From the NCBI RefSeq assembly GCF_004792655.1, contig NZ_SRZC01000001.1:124001-188000 (forward strand): a stretch of DNA of 64,000 nucleotides, read 5' to 3'. The notes under the pieces are model-generated. The model was not told the origin of the DNA, made no database searches, and was given only the letters and a program-made list of their open reading frames with translations. Shown piece by piece: positions 16,766 to 24,894 of the stretch. Made by a program: the position numbers and the translations under genes. The DNA is from Palleniella muris. Lineage in GTDB: Bacteria; Bacteroidota; Bacteroidia; Bacteroidales; Bacteroidaceae. How positions within the stretch are numbered: the stretch's first letter is position 1; every line of letters starts with the position of its first letter.

Positions 16766-18441
16766 TTCTGTTTCTGTGAGGCGGCGACTTTCTTGTCGAT
16801 TGCCTTCTGATGTTCAAGGTAGACTTCCTTCTCCTCACCCTCTTTGAGGTTCTTTACGGCAAGATCCATGTATATCTTCGCCTCCTCGTAGCGTCCCTGA
16901 AGATAGAGAATCCAGGCATACGTGTCAAGATATGTCGGATTGTTCGGCTCCGCCTTTATTGTTTTCAGGCTCATTGCAGCCGCCTTGTCAAGGTCTCTGT
17001 TTTCCTCGGAGAGGTAGTAAGCGTAGTTGTTCAGGCACGGAATCTTCTCCGGGTCAAGGCGCAGGCAGTTCTCGTAAGCCTCGAACGCCTCCTTTGTGTT
17101 CCCCAGCTTATGCTGCGCATCGCCAAGGAGTTCGTACATCTCCACTGCCAAATCCTTCTCCTTTGCCTCATCGACATGTTCCGAAGCCTTCATGAGAGCT
17201 TCCACACATTCCTTCGTCTGGTCGTTAAGGAAATAGCCCACACCGAGGAAATAGCTGAACGCCCATTCGTCGGGATTGTACTGCAGGGCGGGCTTTGCGA
17301 GGCGTATCATCTCCTCATGCTCACCCTTTCCCCATGCCATCTTTATCAGTTCGAAGCGTGCCTGAGCATGCTCCGGGCGAAGGTCAAGTATCTGTTGCAG
17401 CACGGTCCTTATAGAATCCTCCGGCATGCGCTTCATGGTCATGTAAGCAAGTTTCAACTCCATGACCTGAGTGTCTGTCTGCTTGCTTTCAAGGATTTTG
17501 TCGAACAGGGCGAGAACCGCCGTGGAATCCGTCGATGCCTGTTCCTGCCGGCGGATGTACTGCTTAAGGAGCAGGAGGCGCGTGGACTGTTGTGTCTTCG
17601 GGTTAAGAAGGATTCTGTTGCGAAGAGTGTCAGCAATGTTTCCCTGTCCCTCACTGCTGTAATAATCCATCAGTGACATCTGTGCAGCCTCATTGTCAGG
17701 GTCTTCACGGAGAACGGCGCTGTATTCTGCCATAGCCTCTTTCTTCCTGTCTTTTCCAAGCAGCCAGTTGCCCATCATCACACGGTAGTTGAGATTCAGA
17801 GGGTGGTTGTCTACAAGGGCTTCCAGTTCATTGTAAGCCTTCTTGTCCTCACCCATGTTACTGTAGAGCTGCACCTTTGTCATGGTAATCTGCTCCGTCT
17901 GTCCGTCCTGAACCTCAAGGCGGTTGAGCGTTTCAAGACATTTGGCGTTGTCCTTCTTGTAGGAATAAATCTGCAGGAGCAGCTGCAGCATGTCCGTACG
18001 CTCCGGAGTGCCGCGCACAATCTCCTCTGCGACAGATATGGCGCTGTCAATCTCCTCATTCTCCAGATACACCGGAAGCAGTGCCTCCTTATACGTGATG
18101 TTGCCCGGGCTAAGCTCTGCAGCCTTGCGCATCATCACGACCTTAAGCGAATCCTGCCCTTTCTGACGGTAGCAGTCAGCAAGGAAGAAGTATGTCTCGG
18201 ATGCCTCCGGGTTCATCTCACGGCAACGTTCCAGCAGAACCATGGCGGAGTCGGTGTCGCCGACATTAAGACGCGTCACCGCACCGAGGAAGATGTACTT
18301 GTAACTGTTCTTCTCCTCCTCGGCAAACCCTCCTTTTTCAAGGTAGTCATCGGCAAAAGAGACCATCGCCACAATGCAGAGAAGCACAGCGGCAAAAGCC
18401 CTTTTCAAGCCTCCATGTTTACGTATCAATTCATTCATCAT
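16762..18441 (-). CDS. Exported TPR-repeat protein
   Basis: About 559 aa, with a signal peptide (FAAVLLCIVAMVSFADD) and tetratricopeptide repeats over nearly its whole length, for example ASETYFFLADCYRQKGQD, AYNELEALVDNHPLNLNYR and PEKIPCLNNYAYYLSEEN. TPR arrays act as protein-protein docking scaffolds. Its position between dut and the DUF4292/EnvC pair is typical of Bacteroidales and hints at an envelope or cell-division role. The start is taken as the first ATG after an in-frame TTG. Partner proteins cannot be inferred from sequence. Confidence 0.88.
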   Translation of the reverse strand: MMNELIRKHGGLKRAFAAVLLCIVAMVSFADDYLEKGGFAEEEKNSYKYIFLGAVTRLNVGDTDSAMVLLERCREMNPEASETYFFLADCYRQKGQDSLKVVMMRKAAELSPGNITYKEALLPVYLENEEIDSAISVAEEIVRGTPERTDMLQLLLQIYSYKKDNAKCLETLNRLEVQDGQTEQITMTKVQLYSNMGEDKKAYNELEALVDNHPLNLNYRVMMGNWLLGKDRKKEAMAEYSAVLREDPDNEAAQMSLMDYYSSEGQGNIADTLRNRILLNPKTQQSTRLLLLKQYIRRQEQASTDSTAVLALFDKILESKQTDTQVMELKLAYMTMKRMPEDSIRTVLQQILDLRPEHAQARFELIKMAWGKGEHEEMIRLAKPALQYNPDEWAFSYFLGVGYFLNDQTKECVEALMKASEHVDEAKEKDLAVEMYELLGDAQHKLGNTKEAFEAYENCLRLDPEKIPCLNNYAYYLSEENRDLDKAAAMSLKTIKAEPNNPTYLDTYAWILYLQGRYEEAKIYMDLAVKNLKEGEEKEVYLEHQKAIDKKVAASQKQK

Positions 18442-18463
18442 AATCAAGAATAAATCCTTGCAA

Positions 18464-18901
18464 TCACTTCACACCGGTGTGACCGTAGCCTCCTGCACCG
18501 CGCTTTGTCTCGTCAAGTTCGTCAACAGTGACAAACTGCACTGTCTCGTGCTTTGCTATGACCATCTGGGCGATACGCTCGCCGTCGTTGATTGTAAAGT
18601 CCTTGTCACTGAGGTTCACCAGCAGCACACCAATCTCTCCCCTGTAGTCGGCATCGATGGTGCCGGGAGAGTTCAGAACCGTTATGCCGTGCTTCAGTGC
18701 AAGTCCCGAACGTGGGCGCACCTGTGCTTCATAACCGGCAGGAAGTGCCATGAACAGTCCCGTTTTCACTATCGCGCGCTGCAGCGGACGGAGCACAACA
18801 GGCTCGTCAAGATTGGCACGCAGGTCCATTCCCGCACTCTGTTCTGTGGCATAAGCAGGGAGCTCGTGATGTCCCTTGTTGATTATCTTTACCTCTAACA
18901 T
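18464..18901 (-). CDS. dut: dUTP diphosphatase (dUTPase)
   Basis: A 145-aa trimeric dUTPase that converts dUTP to dUMP and pyrophosphate, keeping uracil out of DNA and feeding thymidylate synthesis. The five motifs are visible: SAGMDLRA (22-29), [33 protein letters not shown] and the C-terminal [10 protein letters not shown]. The start at 18901 (MLEVKIIN) is chosen because the promoter box at 18938-18945 lies inside longer frames. First gene of a four-gene operon. Confidence 0.96.
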   Translation of the reverse strand: MLEVKIINKGHHELPAYATEQSAGMDLRANLDEPVVLRPLQRAIVKTGLFMALPAGYEAQVRPRSGLALKHGITVLNSPGTIDADYRGEIGVLLVNLSDKDFTINDGERIAQMVIAKHETVQFVTVDELDETKRGAGGYGHTGVK

Positions 18902-18937
18902 CCTTGTAATTGATTGCATTATGTTATATATAAAGTG

Positions 18938-18945
18938 CAAATTTA
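18938..18945 (-). promoter_or_regulatory. -7 box of the dut operon
   Basis: Minus strand TAAATTTG, about 36 bases before the dut ATG. Confidence 0.65.
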
Positions 18946-19009
18946 CAGTTTTTTCCCGAATAACGCAAGAAATGTCAATCCATAATACCTAATTCTTAAT
19001 TTATTTTAC

Positions 19010-19017
19010 TACTTTTG
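19010..19017 (+). promoter_or_regulatory. -7 box of the dGTPase gene, nearly leaderless
   Basis: TACTTTTG ends only four bases before the first ATG (19022). With the usual spacing, transcription would start at or within a few bases of the start codon. Confidence 0.6.
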
Positions 19018-19021
19018 CATC

Positions 19022-20371
19022 ATGATGAACTGGGAACAACTTATTTCGACAAAACGCCTCGGTCAGGAGGCACGACATATTGAGCGCCACGACGAACGCT
19101 CTGAATTCAAGCGCGATTATGACAGACTCATATTCTCCGCTCCTTTCCGCCGTATGCAGAACAAGACACAGGTCTTTCCGCTTCCGGGAAGCATCTTCGT
19201 GCATAACCGCCTGACGCATTCGCTCGAAGTGGCAAGTGTGGGCATGTCACTCGGCAACGACGTGGCACGCGCACTCACAGCCATACATCCGGAACTGCAG
19301 GACACTTTGTTTCAGGAGATAGGCACAATCGTGGCTACCGCCTGCCTTGCCCACGACATGGGCAACCCTCCTTTCGGACATTCGGGAGAGAAGGCGATAC
19401 AGACGTTCTTCACTGAGGGCAAGGGCAAGTACATCCGCGAGATGATAAGCCGCGAACTGTGGGACGACATCACACACTTTGAGGGCAACGCCAATGGTTT
19501 CCGCCTTCTCGCCCACAGGTTCAAGGGACGCCGTGAAGGTGGCTTCGTGATGACATACACCACTCTCGCATCCATAATAAAGTATCCTTGCGAGAGCCGT
19601 CTGGCGGAGAAAGGCACTGTCTCCGACGCTCCCGGCGCACATTACTGTGGCAAAGGGAAATTCGGATTCTTCAATGACGATGCGCAAATCTATCGCAAAA
19701 TAGCCACCGACCTTGGCTGTTACAAGCTCCGTCATCCTTTGGTCTATCTTGTGGAAGCTGCGGATGACATTTGTTATGAGATAATGGACATCGAGGATGC
19801 CCACAAACTGAAGATTCTTTCCTTTGAGGAGACAAGCTCTCTCCTCCTCGGATTCTTTGACAATGAGACACAGGAAAGCATCCGCAAGCGAATCGACGAT
19901 GAGGGAATAACGGACAGCAACGAGAAAATCATCTACATGAGAGCGCGTGTCATCGGGCTTCTTGAAAGCCTTTGCACCGAGGTGTTCACAACTCACGAGC
20001 AGGATATCCTGCGCGGAGAGTTCCGCGGTTGCCTCATGGACTGCATTCCTGAGCAGCCTCGCTCTGCCTACAAACGCTGCCAAAAGGTGTCACAGAAGAA
20101 AATCTACAGCAGCAAGCCTGTCCTCGACATTGAGCTTTCGGGTTACAAAATAATGGAAACTCTCATGGAACAGATGGTGGAAGCCGCTGTATATCCCGAC
20201 CGCTTCTACTCCCGCCAGCTCATACGCCGTGTGTCATCCCAGTACGACATTGAAGCGGAAGACCTCGAAACCCGCATCCTTGCAGTGATAGACTACATCT
20301 CCGGGATGACAGACATCTATGCTCTCGACATCTATCAGAAAATCAATGGTATAAGCCTGCCGATAGTATAG
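19022..20371 (+). CDS. dgt: Deoxyguanosinetriphosphate triphosphohydrolase (dNTPase)
   Basis: A 449-aa HD-domain enzyme that releases tripolyphosphate from dGTP or other dNTPs, affecting nucleotide pools and resistance to phage. The metal-binding residues are visible: H66 in RLTHSLEV, the HD pair H111-D112 in CLAHDMGNPPFGHSGE, and a later Asp in YLVEAADDICYE. It lies divergent from the dut operon, pairing two nucleotide-pool enzymes across one short intergenic region. ATG codons at 19022 and 19025 are both possible. The promoter box abuts the start, so the message may be leaderless. Confidence 0.93.
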   Translation: MMNWEQLISTKRLGQEARHIERHDERSEFKRDYDRLIFSAPFRRMQNKTQVFPLPGSIFVHNRLTHSLEVASVGMSLGNDVARALTAIHPELQDTLFQEIGTIVATACLAHDMGNPPFGHSGEKAIQTFFTEGKGKYIREMISRELWDDITHFEGNANGFRLLAHRFKGRREGGFVMTYTTLASIIKYPCESRLAEKGTVSDAPGAHYCGKGKFGFFNDDAQIYRKIATDLGCYKLRHPLVYLVEAADDICYEIMDIEDAHKLKILSFEETSSLLLGFFDNETQESIRKRIDDEGITDSNEKIIYMRARVIGLLESLCTEVFTTHEQDILRGEFRGCLMDCIPEQPRSAYKRCQKVSQKKIYSSKPVLDIELSGYKIMETLMEQMVEAAVYPDRFYSRQLIRRVSSQYDIEAEDLETRILAVIDYISGMTDIYALDIYQKINGISLPIV

Positions 20372-20415
20372 GCAAATATAGAAACACAGTTTTCAATACA
20401 TAAAAAGCAATTACT

Positions 20416-20595
20416 ATGGATAAACATATCAAAAAGAATGGAGTTCTGCAAGCAACTGATGCTGTATATATATTGAAAACCGCTATATTGCAAAGTCAGG
20501 CTCGTGCAGCAAAGTCGGTTAACCAAGAGCAATTGGCATTGTATTATGGCATAGGGGTAAAGTTAATGAAGAGCCACCGTTTTACGGTGATTTGA
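20416..20595 (+). pseudogene. N-terminal fragment of a DUF1016 (YhcG/PDDEXK nuclease) gene
   Basis: A 59-codon frame encodes ILQSQARAAKSVNQEQLALY and YGIG, which matches the N-terminal helical part of DUF1016 proteins, normally ~340 aa with a C-terminal nuclease fold. After LYYGIG the match breaks and a TGA follows. No remainder was seen downstream. Probably a relic of a lost restriction- or defence-associated gene. Confidence 0.6.
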
Positions 20596-20679
20596 TAGCG
20601 TTTTTCTTCATTCTGCCGAATAATTGCAAATCCGTCAAACTCACGTTATATATTTTGAAAGAATGAAATAATAACACTG

Positions 20680-20722
20680 CAGCACATTAACATTGCAATG
20701 ATATTGCAGTGTTAATGTGCTG
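20680..20722 (-). terminator. Hairpin after the clostripain-like gene
   Basis: A 20-bp inverted repeat (20680-20699 and 20703-20722) with one mismatch and a 3-base loop. On the minus strand it is followed by T-rich sequence, 48 bases after the gene's stop. Confidence 0.7.
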
Positions 20723-20769
20723 ATTGATATAAGTTTATCGCAAATACGTAATTAAAAATGTCAAGTTGC

Positions 20770-22083
20770 TTACTCCAACAAGTCAAAGCCACAGGCGGTG
20801 TACCATTGGTTCAAACGGTATGAGCGTATGGCATAATTGACATAATCTTTGTATGACGGGGAGTCAAAGTGGTTTTCCAGTGCCACAATAGGATATATTG
20901 AAAGTCCGTTGTAATAAGACTCTATATTGTTCCCAACCACATCATGCATCTGCAAATCTTTCCCGAATCCGCAAACATTAATCAGGCATGCTTTATTGTA
21001 TGCCGAGAACCATTCATCGGTAAACGCGCCTGTCTTGCGCATGAAATCCACAAAATCAAGCTGAGCGTAAGGAAAGTTCTTTTGGAATGCTTCCTCTCCT
21101 TTGCCATCGTCCAAGACGTTTTCCGTAAGATGACATTTGTTGACAAAAGCGTCCTTGATGTTGTCCAAGGTGATTTCACTGTCCATCAGAGCTTTCTTTG
21201 TACTTACGGCAAGGTTGTCAAGTTGGGCAGCATCTATGAGGGACAGTGTCGCATACTTGTCGCTATCGTCCAAATTGTTGTAAAGCCATTCGTAGGAATG
21301 TATCACAAACTTTGACAAGTCGGCGCGAGGCTTGGTGTAAAGGTACGACAGATTTTCATGCCAAGGCCATCCTACTGAAGAAAGGGACACTTCGCTTGCA
21401 ACAAAATACTTGGTTTTCTGACGCAGTTCATATGCCACCTCCACACTCGCCATCATGCAAGCGTGCATTATTATGAATTCATAGTCAGGCAGAGTAAGTC
21501 CTGCTATTTCTCTGTTTTCAAGATATTTCACGGCATCACCGCCCATTCCTCTGGTTTTAACCGCAGTATCATCATTTGCACCAAATGGGATGATGCCGCT
21601 GCCATGTCCGAAAAGCATAAGTCCATAGCTTTTTGCAGGGGCTATGGCACGGACGTCGTTCTGCACTTCCGGATAGCGGGTGATGTCCCCATGAGCCTCG
21701 ATTGGCTCATATTCTTTGACGACCTCGCTTACGATGGCCGGTGTGTCATCATGCTTTATTTTCAACAGCACCGGATTCTCAAACTGTACAAACATCGGCG
21801 ACGGATCGATATAGACATAAAGGCTTCCGGCATAACTGTCGTTCCATCCTGCTTCCATTTTGTTGATATAATCCAACTGGCAATCACTGAGTTCAAGACC
21901 GCTTTCGCCATCAATGTCGCCCCAGATATAAGCGAGAATGGCTCTTTCCACCGGTTGTGACTCTTCCGGCAGAGGTTCTTCATTAATGATGTCGTTGTCA
22001 TCGTCATTGCCACATGACGTGAAAATCACAGTGAATGACAGCAGTAGAATTGCTGTGATGTTTCGATAAAATAGCTGTATCAT
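20770..22083 (-). CDS. Clostripain-family (C11) cysteine protease lipoprotein
   Basis: A 437-aa protein with a lipobox (FTSC, Cys24) followed by an acidic linker. The C11 signature is clear: GLMLFGHGSG with catalytic H160 and FIIMHACMMASVEVAYEL with catalytic C209. C11 peptidases of the clostripain group usually cut after Arg or Lys and may mature by self-cleavage. A lipoprotein suggests surface or periplasmic placement. The ATG at 22083 is preferred over an upstream GTG at 22095. It is the last gene of a six-gene cluster that also encodes S8 and S41 proteases. Confidence 0.85.
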   Translation of the reverse strand: MIQLFYRNITAILLLSFTVIFTSCGNDDDNDIINEEPLPEESQPVERAILAYIWGDIDGESGLELSDCQLDYINKMEAGWNDSYAGSLYVYIDPSPMFVQFENPVLLKIKHDDTPAIVSEVVKEYEPIEAHGDITRYPEVQNDVRAIAPAKSYGLMLFGHGSGIIPFGANDDTAVKTRGMGGDAVKYLENREIAGLTLPDYEFIIMHACMMASVEVAYELRQKTKYFVASEVSLSSVGWPWHENLSYLYTKPRADLSKFVIHSYEWLYNNLDDSDKYATLSLIDAAQLDNLAVSTKKALMDSEITLDNIKDAFVNKCHLTENVLDDGKGEEAFQKNFPYAQLDFVDFMRKTGAFTDEWFSAYNKACLINVCGFGKDLQMHDVVGNNIESYYNGLSIYPIVALENHFDSPSYKDYVNYAIRSYRLNQWYTACGFDLLE

Positions 22084-22278
22084 AAGTTTATCCACAAAAA
22101 TAATTTAAATGATAATATTTGAAGCTAAGTTTGTCCACAAAATTAATTTGCACGGCATTTACTGTAGAACATGGGAATTATACAAAAACGTAGTCATTGA
22201 GTAATAGGAAAACCATGAGCAATACGCTTGCATATTTTCGCTAATTTATTCTGTCTTACTATAATACACGCGCATTTG

Positions 22279-22986
22279 TCAAAAGCAATACTTTATCCCG
22301 GCCTGCAAGGTGAAGGTGGTATTGTATCTTGGCTGTTTCATATATTCCATGTAATCCTTTGTAGTGGAGGTCAAGCCATAATAACAGCGTCCCTCCATTT
22401 CCACTTCAAGCTGAGGCAGAACCCGATAGCTTACACCAACGCCTCCAACCAAGCCGGCATCAAAACGATTATCGCGCCTTGAATCGAAAACATAAGATTT
22501 GTTGTAGGCGTAAAGCTCATTAGCGTCCTCATATTCAATCTGTTTGTCAGGATCGTAGGTAAGGCTTCGTTCCGCTCCCTTCACGCGGCTATTCATCCAG
22601 TAGCCAACATATCCGCCGGCATGCAGGAAACCTCGGATTTTTTGTGAACCGAATGAGAAGCGTGCCATTATTGGCAATTCAAGATAGTGGTCGCGACGTT
22701 GCCGGCTTGTCTCATTGTAGAGACGGTCCATTTTGTACCCTTTTTGCAGGTATACCAACTCGGCTCGCAAGCCAAGCCAGTCATTGAATCCGTACTCTCC
22801 GAGGAAGCCTACGGTGACACCACTCCGCTCACTGTAGTTCAGGTCGTAGGCATACTGTGTGTCAAGGGCATAATGGTTATAATCGTATCCGACGGTGGCG
22901 CCAACTTTCCATTGTGCGACTACCGGCATTGGAAAGATAGCCGACAAAAGGATTAGTGCTAATAATATGATATTGTTTGTTTTCAT
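22279..22986 (-). CDS. Outer-membrane beta-barrel protein (porin/OmpW-like fold)
   Basis: A 235-aa protein with a signal peptide (LLALILLSAIFPMPVVAQ) and alternating hydrophobic beta strands such as WKVGATVGYDYNHYA, LGLRAELVYLQKGYKMD and QIEVEMEGRCYYG-like segments, ending in the aromatic IKYCF typical for outer-membrane insertion. It belongs to the PorT/outer-membrane beta-barrel group common in Bacteroidetes. It starts 9 bases after the S41 protease stop, so they are cotranscribed. A passive pore or a secretion helper for the clustered proteases are both possible. Confidence 0.8.
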   Translation of the reverse strand: MKTNNIILLALILLSAIFPMPVVAQWKVGATVGYDYNHYALDTQYAYDLNYSERSGVTVGFLGEYGFNDWLGLRAELVYLQKGYKMDRLYNETSRQRRDHYLELPIMARFSFGSQKIRGFLHAGGYVGYWMNSRVKGAERSLTYDPDKQIEYEDANELYAYNKSYVFDSRRDNRFDAGLVGGVGVSYRVLPQLEVEMEGRCYYGLTSTTKDYMEYMKQPRYNTTFTLQAGIKYCF

Positions 22987-22995
22987 ACTCTGATA

Positions 22996-24282
22996 TTATT
23001 TTTTACCATGGAGGTAGTCAACGGCATATTCAAGTTGATTGTCGATATGTTGGCCTGTAAGCATCTCTATATTCAATGGTACCGTAATATCCGGCTCTAC
23101 GCCTTTTCCTTCCGGATACTCACCATCGGCAGTGCGTGTGATCCAAGTGCTTGTGTACACATAATAGCTCTTTGATTTCAGTTTTTCATCTCCAAATTGT
23201 CCACAGAAGGAATTGTGCACATCAGAGGTCAAAGGGCCGAGACCTCCAAAAGAGCGTTCGCCAATCACCGTGGCGTAAGGCAGGGACTTTGCCCCTGTCG
23301 CAGACATCTCAGCCATGCTTACCGACTGACAGTCGATGAGGAATGCCACTTTGCGGTCACCTATGCAGTCCGTGTTCGGCAGTTCCTCCTCCCAGGCGAG
23401 CAGTTCTCCCATTTGACGTTGGGTGACAGCTTTTCCGTTCCAAGGAGTCCATTCGCCGTAATCAAGACGCCCAAGGCCTATCTTTGTTTTGGAGTCAAAT
23501 AGATGCACATCCTCTTTCAAGAGCGGTGAAAGCACCGTAAGCATATCGCCGAGGTCGCCTCCGCTATTGCTGCGCACATCCACAATGATGCTCTTAATGT
23601 TCTTGTTAAAAAGCAGTTGGCGCATATATTCGGAGTATACGTCATAAATTTCCTTGGCATCTTCATCGCCAAGAAATCTGTATCTCTGGATTTTTTCAAT
23701 GATATTAAACGCCCTAAAACCGAGATATAGTATGTCATTGTCGATGACACAGGTTTCCAAGTGCCTTGGCGACGCTTCCTCATTCACATATTCATGCGCA
23801 AAAGTGATACGGCCGTCTTCTTTCATCTTTTTGCGTATTACTTGAAACCCTATGATGGGAATTGCCTCATGAAAGCCTTCGCGCTTTGCCGAGGCTAAGG
23901 AACCGGGATGGACGTACACATTTTGTTCGTCATCCGGAGCAGCCTTGACATTGACGGCTTTTATCAGCATGTGGTGGTCTATCAGCTGACCGAAGGCTTC
24001 CTCATACAATTTATTCAAATCAGATGTCTTAACAACTTCCTGCTTGTCCAACTCCTCAATCTTGGGCTTGTATTGGGTGTATACAGCATCCCAATCAACC
24101 GGGTCTATCTCCCAGAACACGTAGTTTTGGTTGATTCCTTGCCAGATTTGTTCAAACTGGGAAGTCAGTGTCTCGCCTGGAAGGGCACCGGGCTGCATGA
24201 GATTGTCCGCCTCATCACGGCAAGCCGTGAGCGAAAGAGTCAGAGCAAGCAACAGCCCATAGATAATTTTACTCGTTTTCAT
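22996..24282 (-). CDS. S41-family (tail-specific) serine protease lipoprotein
   Basis: A 428-aa lipoprotein (LTAC, Cys21) of the C-terminal-processing peptidase family. The core shows the substrate-binding IIVDVRSNSGGD (about 232-243) and the nucleophile region CQSVSMAEMSATGAKS with Ser322, followed by VIGERSFGG. No clear PDZ domain precedes it. S41 enzymes cut at or near C-termini. In the cluster it may process the secreted S8 or C11 proteins or their substrates, which is inference. About 120 bases separate it from the upstream lipoprotein gene. Confidence 0.88.
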   Translation of the reverse strand: MKTSKIIYGLLLALTLSLTACRDEADNLMQPGALPGETLTSQFEQIWQGINQNYVFWEIDPVDWDAVYTQYKPKIEELDKQEVVKTSDLNKLYEEAFGQLIDHHMLIKAVNVKAAPDDEQNVYVHPGSLASAKREGFHEAIPIIGFQVIRKKMKEDGRITFAHEYVNEEASPRHLETCVIDNDILYLGFRAFNIIEKIQRYRFLGDEDAKEIYDVYSEYMRQLLFNKNIKSIIVDVRSNSGGDLGDMLTVLSPLLKEDVHLFDSKTKIGLGRLDYGEWTPWNGKAVTQRQMGELLAWEEELPNTDCIGDRKVAFLIDCQSVSMAEMSATGAKSLPYATVIGERSFGGLGPLTSDVHNSFCGQFGDEKLKSKSYYVYTSTWITRTADGEYPEGKGVEPDITVPLNIEMLTGQHIDNQLEYAVDYLHGKK

Positions 24283-24402
24283 TTTTATGTGCTTCTTTTT
24301 TTGATATTATCATTCAGTTCATTTGCGTACCGGCATTTCCTTATAACCCGTCACGCTTACTCTGCCTGCAAGAGGTCAAGAATAATGATTACCGGTGTGC
24401 CG

Positions 24403-24891
24403 TTAGCGTTTAATCTTGTGTTTCAGCCATTCAGGAAGTTCGCAACGTTCGCTTAGTGTATGACAAATGGCAGTCTTGTCTCCATCAACAAGTGTGAAGT
24501 CAAAGTTCAGGGTGCTGTCGGTGGCATTTGCAACATGCACCTGCACCTTTTTCACTTCATTCTCAGCGATGATGGAATCATTGCGGAAGATATAGCGCAT
24601 CTGCGTCCGGCGCAGGATTGTATCACCCAAAGTAACATACGACTCCAAAATACTGTCATGGCGATACACATCATATATTTGGATTGTGTCCGGTCCGAAT
24701 ACAGTAGAGGCAGTGTCAGGCTTGTCTCCCTCAAATATATATGTCATTGATGCGTATCTCCATGAGCCGAGCATCGGCAACGACTGCTCCTCCGGATTAT
24801 CCGAAGTCTCGCTTTTAGTGTTCCCGCAACAAGAAAGAATCACTGCAGTGATGGCAACCAAACTAATAATGGTATAGTCTATTCTTTTCAT
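24403..24891 (-). CDS. Lipocalin-like lipoprotein, unknown
   Basis: A 162-aa lipoprotein (VILSCCGN, Cys21/22). The mature region starts LGSWRYASMTYIFEGD and continues through strands such as VTLGDTILRRTQMRYIFRNDS, as in lipocalin-like META/DUF families that measure out as small beta barrels. I cannot assign a family with certainty. Its ATG lies 3 bases after the S8 protease stop, so it is probably translated with it. A chaperone or inhibitor role for the neighbouring protease is conceivable but unproven. Confidence 0.7.
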   Translation of the reverse strand: MKRIDYTIISLVAITAVILSCCGNTKSETSDNPEEQSLPMLGSWRYASMTYIFEGDKPDTASTVFGPDTIQIYDVYRHDSILESYVTLGDTILRRTQMRYIFRNDSIIAENEVKKVQVHVANATDSTLNFDFTLVDGDKTAICHTLSERCELPEWLKHKIKR

Positions 24892-24894
24892 TTA

